Shown: piece after piece, positions 56,201-63,684 of the stretch | Numbering within the stretch: position 1 is the stretch's first letter | Layout: each line of letters starts with the position of its first letter | Source: Sphingomonas sp. LY54 | GTDB lineage: Bacteria > Pseudomonadota > Alphaproteobacteria > Sphingomonadales > Sphingomonadaceae | Length of the DNA stretch: 64,000 nt | Reading direction: 5' to 3' | Assembly: GCF_035594035.1 (NCBI RefSeq) | Contig: NZ_CP141588.1 | Span: forward strand, 496,001-560,000 | The notes under the pieces: model-generated | Database searches by the model: none | The model's input: the letters and a program-made list of their open reading frames with translations, nothing else | What the model was told of the DNA's origin: nothing | Translations under genes and position numbers: made by a program

Positions 56201-56743
56201 GTGAACCGAATTCGCTTCGCAGCTGCTTGCGCTGTCCTTGCCGGATGCGGCGGGCAATCGAACCAGGATCCCGCCAGCGTCGACTTCGTCGCGGTCGCCG
56301 GCGAACTGCGGTCCCCAGCCGAGTCGATTCCAGCCGCTTGGGAGTCCTGCGAAACGGTCACCTACGACTCGATTGGAAACCGGTGGTGGGGCGGAATTAC
56401 CGCCTGCCAAGGTACCGTCCGGGTCGACATCGAAGCGGATTCCGTGACCCTTGGAGGTCCTTCGGTTCGCGTCGTCATCCGCACCCCCTCTTGCCCGGCG
56501 GGTCGAGGGGCCGGCGGCGGGAGCTTCGCCCGGGCGGTTTTCGAGCGGCCCTTCGACGGCCAGCTCACCGAAGTGAAAAGGATCGTGACGCAGTCTCTGA
56601 CGCAGATCGACGAGGCCTGCGGCGGCCCCGCCCACGCCCCTGGACTGCTTGGCCGACAGTTCGATGCGGAATTCCTCGATCTCGCCAGACGCTACTGGCT
56701 CCACCTCTCTGCTGCCGACAGACAGAGGTCCTGGACATCCTGA
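56201..56743 (+). CDS. Hypothetical lipoprotein
   Basis: From GTG 56201 the 180-residue protein reads VNRIRFAAACAVLAGCGGQS, a clear lipoprotein signal with lipobox LAGC. The mature domain has paired cysteines (WESCETVTYD, TACQGTV, TPSCPAG, EACGG). A start at 56156 would read through a family E repeat and is rejected. No function can be given. Confidence 0.55.
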   Translation: MNRIRFAAACAVLAGCGGQSNQDPASVDFVAVAGELRSPAESIPAAWESCETVTYDSIGNRWWGGITACQGTVRVDIEADSVTLGGPSVRVVIRTPSCPAGRGAGGGSFARAVFERPFDGQLTEVKRIVTQSLTQIDEACGGPAHAPGLLGRQFDAEFLDLARRYWLHLSAADRQRSWTS

Positions 56744-56857
56744 CAGTCGCCCGAGACTTCCAAGCTGAGGGATACTGCGGCCCCGGGTCCGGCGATAGCG
56801 CGACGATATCTTCCGCTATGGGTGGAAAGCAGCCATTGGCAATGGCATGGATTGCCG

Positions 56858-57268
56858 ATGCTGGAAGGTCGCGATTGGTATCGGATGGAGGGGGCATCGG
56901 TTCAAGCCATCGAGGCATTGCGCGCTACTGCTCCTGATGAGCTTCCCGAAAGCTACGTCCAGCTTCTGATGATTAGCGACGGGGGTGAAGGGCCGCTGCC
57001 CGTCAGTCCATTCAACCTCTGCCTTGACCCGGCAAGGGAGGTGATCGCTCGGATAGCTGACGGCAATCACGCGCAGCCCGCATTTGACGGCTTCCTCATT
57101 TTCGGCGGCAATGGGGGTGGTGAGTATTTCGCTTTCGATATGCGGCTGGGAGCTCCTTGGCCGGTCGTCGCCATCGACATGGTCGCGGGACGTGAAAGCG
57201 CCGAGGTTGTGGCATCGAACTTTGACCGGTTCATCGACCTCATCGGCGTGGCACCCAGCGACGCTTAG
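56858..57268 (+). CDS. SMI1/KNR4 (SUKH) family protein, possible immunity protein
   Basis: The 136-residue protein has the SMI1/KNR4 core: LPESYVQLLMISDGGEGPL, then FLIFGGNGGGEYFAFD, and VVASNFDRFIDLIG at the end. SUKH proteins are often immunity factors against polymorphic toxins, but no toxin gene is next to this one. ATG 56858 is chosen because the sequence before it matches a family E repeat (GGGTGGAAAGC). Confidence 0.75.
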   Translation: MLEGRDWYRMEGASVQAIEALRATAPDELPESYVQLLMISDGGEGPLPVSPFNLCLDPAREVIARIADGNHAQPAFDGFLIFGGNGGGEYFAFDMRLGAPWPVVAIDMVAGRESAEVVASNFDRFIDLIGVAPSDA

Positions 57269-57297
57269 CGTCCGCAACGGGTCGTTCCCAGTCATTC
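57266..57297. repeat. Family E repeat unit at the SUKH gene end
   Basis: TAGCGTCCGCAACGGGTCGT followed by TCCCAGTCATTCGC. The repeat starts with the SUKH stop codon. Confidence 0.65.
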
Positions 57298-57409
57298 GCA
57301 GGCGGGATCAACGAACCGCGACTTTCGGCGAGCCTCGCGATCACTCCAAGAAAAATGGGGCCCCCACCCCGCCCTTGCCATTCCGTCCGCTTCGCGGCAT
57401 CCGCCTCGC

Positions 57410-58273
57410 ATGATCGAGCTTGACCAGGAACAGCAGGCGGCGCGGGACTGGTTCGAGTCGCTGCGCGACCGGATCTGCGCCGAATTCGAGGCCATCGAGC
57501 GCGAGGCCGGCAGCGACGCCGCGTTCGATTACACGCCGTGGGACCGCACCGACGCCGACGGGTCGCCGGGCGGCGGCGGCGTGCGCGGGCTGATGAAGGG
57601 GCAGGTGTTCGAGAAGGTCGGCGTCAACGTCTCGACCGTCGGCGGCCGCTTCGCCGAGGATTTCGCCAAGACCATCCACGGCGCCGGCGAGGATCCCAGC
57701 TTCTTCGCCACCGGCATCAGCCTCGTCGCGCACATGGCCAATCCGCACGTGCCGGCCGTGCACATGAACACGCGCTTCCTGGTCACCACCAAGCGCTGGT
57801 TCGGCGGCGGCGCCGACCTCAATCCGCCGATCCCCTATCAGGAGGATACGGACGACTTCCACGCGCGGCTGCGCGCCGCCTGCGCCGCGTTTGACCCGAC
57901 TTATTATCCCAGGTTCAGCCAATGGGCGGAGGACTATTTCTACATCCCCCATCGCGGCGTGCAGCGCGGCGTCGGCGGCATCTTCTACGACCATCTCGAA
58001 TGCGCTGCGCCCGGCGAGGGGGTCTCGTTCGACGAGAATTTCGCGTTCACGCGCGCGGTCGGCGACGCCTTCCTCGACATCTTCCCCAGGCTCGTGCGGC
58101 GGCGCATGGCTACGCCCTTCACCGAGGCCGACAAGGCGCGGCAGCTCGAATGGCGCGGCCGCTACGCCGAGTTCAACCTGATCTACGATCGCGGCACCCT
58201 GTTCGGCCTCAAGACCGGCGGCAATGTCGACGCGATCCTGATGAGCCTGCCGCCGCTCGCGACCTGGTCTTGA
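57410..58273 (+). CDS. hemF: Oxygen-dependent coproporphyrinogen-III oxidase
   Basis: HemF oxidatively decarboxylates coproporphyrinogen III to protoporphyrinogen IX in haem synthesis. The 287-residue length is standard. Family motifs include GGGVRGLMKGQVFEKVGVN, HMNTRFLVTTKRWFGGGADL, FYIPHRGVQRGVGGIFYDH and GRYAEFNLIYDRGTLFGLKT. It is a core gene embedded in the accessory stretch. A short, internally deleted copy of it lies at 59816-59961. Confidence 0.98.
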   Translation: MIELDQEQQAARDWFESLRDRICAEFEAIEREAGSDAAFDYTPWDRTDADGSPGGGGVRGLMKGQVFEKVGVNVSTVGGRFAEDFAKTIHGAGEDPSFFATGISLVAHMANPHVPAVHMNTRFLVTTKRWFGGGADLNPPIPYQEDTDDFHARLRAACAAFDPTYYPRFSQWAEDYFYIPHRGVQRGVGGIFYDHLECAAPGEGVSFDENFAFTRAVGDAFLDIFPRLVRRRMATPFTEADKARQLEWRGRYAEFNLIYDRGTLFGLKTGGNVDAILMSLPPLATWS

Positions 58274-58315
58274 GCCCGGTCCCCGACGGGGAGGTCGGCG
58301 CGGTCGTCACCTAAC

Positions 58316-58762
58316 TCAAGATCCGCCGGACATAGCTTGTGCCTGCCATGACGCTTGGCTGACCGCCCATGCGCCTCGTCTGGATCCGGTCGAGAGCGGA
58401 CGGGCGGCTTCGGAGCGGCGAGGCTTAAAAACGGGCGTTGCCGGACGAAGTAAGAGCAGCTGACACTTTGTCGGTTCTATCGGAACCGGTAGGAAGTGGT
58501 TCATGCCGAACTGCTCTCGTTGCAGCCTCGCGCCGAGGTCGACGCACGCGCCCGCGGCCGTGCAATGCGCCAGCTCGAGATCGCGCTCGCCTGGGAAGTG
58601 GAGAATGATGGTGACTCCCGCGCCGATCCCATGCGCCTCGAGCGCCTCCGGCAGTTGCGTGAGGCCCTTGCAAATGACAGCCAAGCATCCGCTGTGACGT
58701 GAACCCTCAAGGTAGGTCTGGCAAACTGCCTTGGGCGCCCGGCGCTCGCACGTTTCCGACAT
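58316..58762 (-). CDS. Doubtful hypothetical gene ending in a family F repeat
   Basis: From ATG 58762 the 148-residue product includes a protein-like middle (GLTQLPEALEAHGIGAGVTI, FPGERDLELAHCTAAGACVD). The last 35 residues are encoded by the family F repeat, which is not coding elsewhere. There is no clear ribosome-binding site and no family match that I know. The real gene, if any, has probably lost its own 3' end. Confidence 0.25.
   Translation of the reverse strand: MSETCERRAPKAVCQTYLEGSRHSGCLAVICKGLTQLPEALEAHGIGAGVTIILHFPGERDLELAHCTAAGACVDLGARLQREQFGMNHFLPVPIEPTKCQLLLLRPATPVFKPRRSEAARPLSTGSRRGAWAVSQASWQAQAMSGGS
58326..58410. repeat. Family F repeat, copy 1 (downstream of hemF)
   Basis: CCGGACATAGCTTGTGCCTG is followed by CCATGACGCTTGGCTGACCG and then a CGTCTGGATCCGGTCGAGAG tail. 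Copies at 60036 and 63324 align over 70-85 bp with few differences. Confidence 0.85.
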
Positions 58763-58850
58763 CCGGGCTGCGGTTCGGCAGGACCTAGACCTGGCGCCTC
58801 TCGATCCGTAAATCGGTAGCGCAAGGCTCTAATCGCGCGATCGGGCTTTC

Positions 58851-59528
58851 ATGCCAAATCTACTGCCACGATCGAACGTGCCTCTCATCCCTGCCGAGCT
58901 CAGCGTGGGCGGTGATCTTTGGTACGAGCCGCCGCTCCTGCCCCAGCCGGGCGAGGCGGGCTATTCCGTCATCACGATGGACTGGACGGCACCAGGCGTC
59001 GACTTCGCATGGCCCAACCGGGCGCGGACGGGCAAGCCGGACCCATGGCTCGGGGCGTTTGAGACCCTTGTCGAGGCGCCGCAATGGCATGCCGACGCAC
59101 CCGAACCTCACGACTTTGCCGAAATCATGATCGGGCTGACCCACACGGTATCCGAGAGGGTTCTGGACGTCTTTTTGAAGTTCGACGAAAGCGCCGTGAA
59201 ATATCGGGAAATCGACATCCGCTTCAAGGGAGGCACCCCTTCGCGCCGGCGATATTTCTGGATGCATGTTACCCGCGCGCTGCCCGCGATCGACTTTGCC
59301 AATTCCCGAATTCGCTACCTATGGCCGAAACGCTCCAGGCCCTACCCGGGTCAACACGGGCCTGTCCGCCTGATGCCGGACATCGAAGGCATCCCCTATC
59401 TCTGCGCGACAACGCTGGGGAGCCGGGCCGTTTTCATCTCGGACGAGATGCTCCGGACTTTCCGGGGCATCGAGCCTCGCCTGGCACATTTCGAGGCACA
59501 GGACATTTCGGGCGGGTTCACCTTCTAG
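58851..59528 (+). CDS. Hypothetical protein, possibly Imm11/DUF1629-like
   Basis: The 225-residue protein has no signal peptide or transmembrane segment. The layout, with an N-terminal ligand-like domain ending around PDPWLGAFETLVEAPQW and a C-terminal part with AVFISDEMLRTFRGIEPRLA, resembles the Imm11 (DUF1629) immunity proteins. The resemblance is weak and is by pattern only. It stands alone, downstream of hemF, and has no adjacent toxin. Confidence 0.5.
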   Translation: MPNLLPRSNVPLIPAELSVGGDLWYEPPLLPQPGEAGYSVITMDWTAPGVDFAWPNRARTGKPDPWLGAFETLVEAPQWHADAPEPHDFAEIMIGLTHTVSERVLDVFLKFDESAVKYREIDIRFKGGTPSRRRYFWMHVTRALPAIDFANSRIRYLWPKRSRPYPGQHGPVRLMPDIEGIPYLCATTLGSRAVFISDEMLRTFRGIEPRLAHFEAQDISGGFTF

Positions 59529-59815
59529 TGCCACCGGCCGAGCAGCGGCCTCGAAGCCTCCATGCCGCGCGGACGCATAGTCGCGCGCATGGCCAAAGCC
59601 GTTCGCGGTTCACGGTCTGCTGGTGGTCGAACGTGAGTTTGCCATGCAGGCTCGACGCCCAGCCAATCCGACCAGTAGCCGGCTGGATCGGGTGCAGCGA
59701 TACGAGCGTCCGTTTTTAGAAGTGCAGCGCGACGCTTTCAACGGCGGCAATTGGCGCAAAGCCGTCGGGGGCGATAGCGCACTTGGCGCCCGCGCCTTCC
59801 CCGCCGCCGCCCCTA

Positions 59816-59961
59816 GCCATTGCGTACTCTTCGCGGCATCCGGCTCGCATGATCGAGCTGGACCAGGACCGACAGGCGGCGGCGGCGGGTCCGGCCTCGG
59901 GACCGACGGAAAGGTCGACGCGGCCCCGATGAGCCTGTCGCCGCTCGCGGCCTGGTCATGA
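59816..59961 (+). pseudogene. Internally deleted copy of hemF
   Basis: From 59816 the DNA matches the hemF leader (CTTCGCGGCATCCGGCTCGC) and the first codons MIELDQDRQAA. The sequence then jumps, out of frame, to the hemF 3' end (VDAAPMSLSPLAAWS and stop). About 250 central codons are gone. The bases after the stop lead into another copy of the family F repeat, as they do behind the intact hemF. Confidence 0.85.
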
Positions 59962-60035
59962 GCCTGATCGCGCGGGCGAGCTAGGCGCCTCTTCACCTCC
60001 CTCGAGATGACCGAGCGGCCCAGACCGCGGCCCTT

Positions 60036-60103
60036 CGCGGACAGAGCTTGTGCCTGCCATGGCGCTTGGCTGACCGCCCCTGCCCTGCGTCTGCTCCTGG
60101 CCG
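60036..60103. repeat. Family F repeat, copy 2 (downstream of the hemF remnant)
   Basis: CGCGGACAGAGCTTGTGCCT is followed by GCCATGGCGCTTGGCTGACC and GCCCCTGCC. It aligns with the copies at 58326 and 63324. Confidence 0.85.
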
Positions 60104-60109
60104 TTAGCG

Positions 60110-60205
60110 GACTGTCCGCTTCTGAGTGTGACGGCGGAAAAGCGGACCTTTGCGGCTTCTGCGTGCTCTACGTCTGCTTACGACCCATTGCGGACATTAG
60201 CGGGC
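60110..60205. repeat. Family E repeat units
   Basis: GCGGACTGTCCGCTTCTGAG (60107 onward), GGAAAAGCGGACCTTTGCGG (60135 onward) and ACGACCCATTGCGGACATTA (60180 onward) make up most of this intergenic stretch. Confidence 0.7.
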
Positions 60206-60235
60206 ATCGATACCCAACCCGCAAGGGAGGGCAGA

Positions 60236-60499
60236 TTGCGGCTAATCGAACTCATCCAAGGCTCATCAACTTGGACCGGTGACGATACAACCATCTATGT
60301 TGCGCGGCCTTGGTCGTGCGATGCGGATGCGACGCTTATCTCGCCAGCGCCAGACACAACCGAACCGGTGGAACAGGGCGGCAGACTCTACGACTATTTC
60401 CTCGAAACCTTCATTGCTCGCGAGGTCATTGAGGGATTCGCTGGCTCTGACGAAAAGCGGTGCCAGCGGCTGATAGATTACGCTGAAAACGATGCGTGA
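60236..60499 (+). CDS. Small hypothetical protein
   Basis: A TTG start at 60236 has a strong AAGGGAGG ribosome-binding site and gives 87 residues beginning LRLIELIQGSSTWTGDDTTI. The product is acidic and soluble, ending QRLIDYAENDA. The open frame upstream passes through family E repeats and is rejected. No function is recognised. Confidence 0.5.
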   Translation: MRLIELIQGSSTWTGDDTTIYVARPWSCDADATLISPAPDTTEPVEQGGRLYDYFLETFIAREVIEGFAGSDEKRCQRLIDYAENDA

Positions 60500-60507
60500 T
60501 TGAATAT

Positions 60508-60680
60508 CCGATTTCCACCCTTCGCGGACGCTCAACATGGAACTGACGCCTGGGCGACGGCATGTCGGCTATGGGTGAAATGAGGACCGGCGGCTTTTGC
60601 GCGAAGTGACGGAAAAGCGGACGTTCGCGGTTCCGCCGGCTCTATGTCGGCTCACGACCCGTTGCGGACATTCCGACACG
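60508..60680. repeat. Family E repeat cluster
   Basis: GATTTCCACCCTTCGCGGAC (60508 onward), ATGTCGGCTATGGGTGAAAT (60561 onward), GACGGAAAAGCGGACGTTCG (60608 onward) and ACGACCCGTTGCGGACATTC (60654 onward) occur in 170 bp. Confidence 0.75.
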
Positions 60681-60688
60681 CCGTCGGA

Positions 60689-61496
60689 TCAATCGAATGT
60701 TGTCTTGCGCATCGATACGGAAAGCCCCCATTCCCGCTCTAGGTTGTGCGCATAGATGTTGCTGTTGAAGCCAGCGAGCGCAGCGGTTCGCACCCAGTTC
60801 TTGATATTCACGTCGATCTCCATGCCGTTCGCCGAGAGGCTGAAGAGGTCCATGGAAGCCACCATCCGTTCCCCACTGGCGAGCAGCAGCTCCGCCCCTT
60901 CCCAAGTGCCGGGTGGTGCCTGATTGAAGCCGGCTTTCTGTTCGACAACCGAAAAAGTCCTATGTCTGGACTGCGTGAATCCGGCGACCCTCAATCTTTG
61001 ATCGAGCGCCCGCGCTATTTCAATGGCCTCGCCGACCCTGAGCGGACGGTGGTGCGGCGAGAACTGGATCGAGGTCACGATTCCTCTCTGGACTCCCGAG
61101 CTTATGATCAGTGGCCCATGGTCCAGCCCCCCCACCGTGGGAAAGCTCAGGATCGTGTCGCCAACGCGGATGCACAAGGTCCACCAGGTCGGTCGTGAGA
61201 AAAATGCCGTTTTCCTGAAACGATGTCCCAAATCTGTAGGTCGACCGCGATACCGTGTCCTTGAATGGTTCACCCAATCTCACGTCGATGGCGCCCTCCG
61301 CCACCGGATTGATCGGCCCGTTGCGCTCGAGTTCCCAACCGCAAAGAAGGAGGGCGATTACAGCCACCAGGAGGATCCACCCGGAATGGCGGGACTTTCG
61401 ATTCAGATAGACTACGGCCCACGTGAGTGCCGCTGCGAACACGGCCAAAAGAGCAATGGCCAGTAAAATACCTTCGGCTAGGCCATCGACAAACAT
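60689..61496 (-). pseudogene. Frameshifted membrane-anchored hypothetical protein
   Basis: From ATG 61496 one frame gives a two-helix N-terminus (LLAIALLAVFAAALTWAVVY, SGWILLVAVIALLLCGWELE) and a domain that ends sensibly at GIFLTTDLVDL. A second frame takes over near 61165 with CIRVGDTILSFPTVGGLDHG and continues to GLSVSMRKTTFD at 60689. Together they make one protein of about 269 residues. A one-base indel, real or a sequencing error, separates them. Confidence 0.65.
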
Positions 61497-61559
61497 TGCA
61501 CGCCCCCGTTACGCCCCCAATGTGGAACAGCCAGTCCACCGCAGCAATCAGGAAACAAC

Positions 61560-61650
61560 TAGTCCGTTTTCCACCCTTAGCCGACCTTGCCGTCGCCAAG
61601 AGCAGCATCCGCGCCGTGCGTCCGGTACGGGTGGAAAGCGGACATTGAAT
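61560..61650. repeat. Family E repeat pair
   Basis: AGTCCGTTTTCCACCCTTAG (61561 onward) and the inverted GTACGGGTGGAAAGCGGACA (61624 onward) bracket about 40 bp. This stretch and the rest of 61497-61865 contain no strong gene. Confidence 0.75.
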
Positions 61651-61679
61651 GACCGCCGCCGACCTGCAAGCAGTGGCCT

Positions 61680-61817
61680 GTGGCGCCTTCACCAGCGCTA
61701 GAAGCGGTTCGGCACTTCCGTAGGGATGTTTGGGATGGCGAGCCACCCACTGACAAAGCCCTATCTGAAGCGTTGCACCGGCTGGTTGCCGTTTCTCAGA
61801 CGGCATTCGGCCCATAA
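61680..61817 (+). CDS. Doubtful 45-residue reading frame
   Basis: GTG 61680 opens a frame that reads VAPSPALEAVRHFRRDVWDG and ends ALHRLVAVSQTAFGP. The composition is protein-like (a helical, charged stretch), but the start is weak and the frame could be the tail of a lost gene. It is convergent with rsgA. Confidence 0.22.
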   Translation: MAPSPALEAVRHFRRDVWDGEPPTDKALSEALHRLVAVSQTAFGP

Positions 61818-61865
61818 CCGTTTGCGCTCGGACGACAGCGCCCGAAGGTAGAGATCGGCCAATCG

Positions 61866-62903
61866 TTATCTCCTGTTCCGTACTTTTCGCGCGCGGTAGC
61901 GGCGGACCGTAGCCACGTTGCTGTTTTCCGCATCCTCATTGGCGAGCTTGCGCCACCGTTCGACGCGAGCCGGATCAAGCTCCCCTTCCACCATCGCGGC
62001 CCGGATAGCGCATCCGGGCTCGTCGGCATGGGTGCAGTTCGCGAACCGGCATTCGAGCGCCAAGACCGTGACGTCGTCGAACACCTCGGTCACGCCCCAG
62101 CCCACTTCGGACATCTGAAGCTCGCGCATACCCGGCGTGTCCACGAGCCAGCCGCCCCCGTCGCCATCGCCGGCCAGGCGATGCATCTCGCGGACAGTCG
62201 TCGTGTGCCGGCCTTTGCCGTCATCCTCGCGGACGGTCTGCGTGGCGATGCTATCCGATCCCTTCAGCGTGTTGATGAGGGTGGACTTACCTACGCCGGA
62301 GGATCCTACCAGCGCGACCGTCTCTCCAAGGCCGCAATATCTTGCGAGGTCAGCTGCACTCGTCGGATCGCGCCCGTCGACCAGTTCCACCCGCAAACCC
62401 GCCTGGAGCGCGCGCGCCTCTTCGACGAGGCGCCTAGGCGCAAGCGAAAGGTCGGATTTCGTGAGGACGACCACCGGACGCACGCCTGCCTCACGCGCGA
62501 GGACGAGATAACGTTCGATGCGCGCGACGTTGAAGTCTTGGTCGCAGGACGTGACGATGAAGAGCGTGTCGATATTCGCCGCGATGAGTTGGACCCGGCG
62601 ATCGTCGCCTGGAGCAGGCCTTTTGAGCAGGCTCATCCGATCGAGAATGCGCACGAGGGTCCGGCTGCTCCGGTCGATCAGCAACCAGTCTCCGACGGTA
62701 GGTCGGTCTACCTCTCCCCCTTCCACGGGGAGACTAGACGAGATCGAGTCGTCGAGCCCCTCGCCGGAGACGGTCACTCTTCCGCGATGAACCGACATTA
62801 CGCGGACAGGCTGGCAGCTGAGGGTCTGGGCGGCTGAAACCTGCTCGCTGAAGAAAGATCTCCAGCCGAGCCGGGCGAGAATTGGGTCTGGCGCTTTCAT
62901 CAT
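61866..62903 (-). CDS. rsgA: Ribosome biogenesis GTPase RsgA
   Basis: RsgA is the circularly permuted GTPase that checks late 30S maturation. The 345-residue protein has an OB-type N-terminus. The G motifs come in permuted order: G4 LTKSDL, G1 GSSGVGKSTLIN, G3 DTPGMREL. The zinc knuckle is CRFANCTHADEPGC near residue 290. It is a core gene in accessory surroundings. Confidence 0.96.
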   Translation of the reverse strand: MMKAPDPILARLGWRSFFSEQVSAAQTLSCQPVRVMSVHRGRVTVSGEGLDDSISSSLPVEGGEVDRPTVGDWLLIDRSSRTLVRILDRMSLLKRPAPGDDRRVQLIAANIDTLFIVTSCDQDFNVARIERYLVLAREAGVRPVVVLTKSDLSLAPRRLVEEARALQAGLRVELVDGRDPTSAADLARYCGLGETVALVGSSGVGKSTLINTLKGSDSIATQTVREDDGKGRHTTTVREMHRLAGDGDGGGWLVDTPGMRELQMSEVGWGVTEVFDDVTVLALECRFANCTHADEPGCAIRAAMVEGELDPARVERWRKLANEDAENSNVATVRRYRARKVRNRR

Positions 62904-62915
62904 GCGTCAGCGAAC

Positions 62916-63062
62916 CTAGCAATCGGCTGACTGATCCGCATCCGACGTTTCCTGCCCAGCCGCCCGCTTATCCGCCTTGGCTTGCGCCTTCTTCGCGGAC
63001 TCGGCCGCCTTGGTCCTCTCCCGCTCGCGGCGCTCGAAGTCGTAATTCGGTTTACGTGGCAT
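62916..63062 (-). CDS. Small basic conserved protein
   Basis: ATG 63062 gives a 48-residue product that starts MPRKPNYDFERRERERTKAA and is dominated by Lys, Arg, Glu and Ala in a single helix (ESAKKAQAKADKRAA). Short MPRKPNY proteins of this kind are common in alphaproteobacteria and have no assigned function. It lies 12 bp from the rsgA start on the same strand and could be cotranscribed with it. Confidence 0.65.
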   Translation of the reverse strand: MPRKPNYDFERRERERTKAAESAKKAQAKADKRAAGQETSDADQSADC

Positions 63063-63453
63063 GTCGGTAACTCCGGACAGTGGGTCGCGGCTTGAGCAAA
63101 ACGCTCGACCTAGGGACCCTCGCCTTCCGGCTACACCGATTGAGTGCTCGCTACTAGGCTGGCGGCGTGACTCTGGGCCGCCCGTCGGCATGGCAGGCGA
63201 CACCCAGAGTCGGTCATCCACCACGTACCGACTGCTCGCCGGAATCGAGCGCTCCCGACAGGCTCCTGAATGGCGCTCTGTGGTAACCGGACATAGCTCG
63301 CAAGCCTGAACGAACGTCCGTTTCCCGGACAAAGCTTGTGCCTACCATGGCGTTTGGCTGAGCGCCCCTGTCCCTCGTCTGGATCTGGCCGGGAGCGCAC
63401 GGGCGGCTTTGCCGCCAATGATCAAGATCGTGGACGCGGCAATCGTCGCCGCC
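63063..63453. other. Intergenic stretch without a supported gene
   Basis: Only the family F copy at 63324-63410 is recognisable here. Short open frames on both strands have no signal, ribosome-binding site or protein-like composition. Confidence 0.5.
63324..63410. repeat. Family F repeat, copy 3
   Basis: CCCGGACAAAGCTTGTGCCT is followed by ACCATGGCGTTTGGCTGAGC, a GTCTGGATCTGGCCGGGAGC tail and CGGGCGGCTTT. It aligns with the copies at 58326 and 60036. Confidence 0.85.
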
Positions 63454-63684
63454 TCAGTTCCGGGTCCGCACCGGCGCACTTGCCCACGGGCCCTGGAAGG
63501 TGAAATTGCCCAGCGTCGGCTTCCCGTCCTTCGTCTTGGCCTGTTGCGCGCTGCGTCATGTGTAGGTCTCGTGCTCGCGTTCATCGAAGGATGCAATGTC
63601 CGCCGTGACCGGCAAGCGGAACTTGGCGATCACAATTTCTGGCGCTAATCCAGAGAGATGACCGGAAACCTTCTTCGATGACAC
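63454..63684 (-). pseudogene. Small gene interrupted by an in-frame TGA
   Basis: From GTG 63684 the frame gives 42 residues (VSSKKVSGHLSGLAPEIVIA, then KFRLPVTADIASFDEREHET). It meets a TGA at 63558 and continues in the same frame with RSAQQAKTKDGKPTLGNFTF and QGPWASAPVRTRN to a second stop at 63454. Both halves look protein-like, so a nonsense mutation in a 75-residue gene is the simplest reading. The start region overlaps the divergent gene at 63678. Confidence 0.5.

Noticed and set aside
61270..61815. A 181-codon minus-strand frame
   Set aside because: It runs through family E repeats and the frameshifted gene in a third frame, with no coherent protein features.
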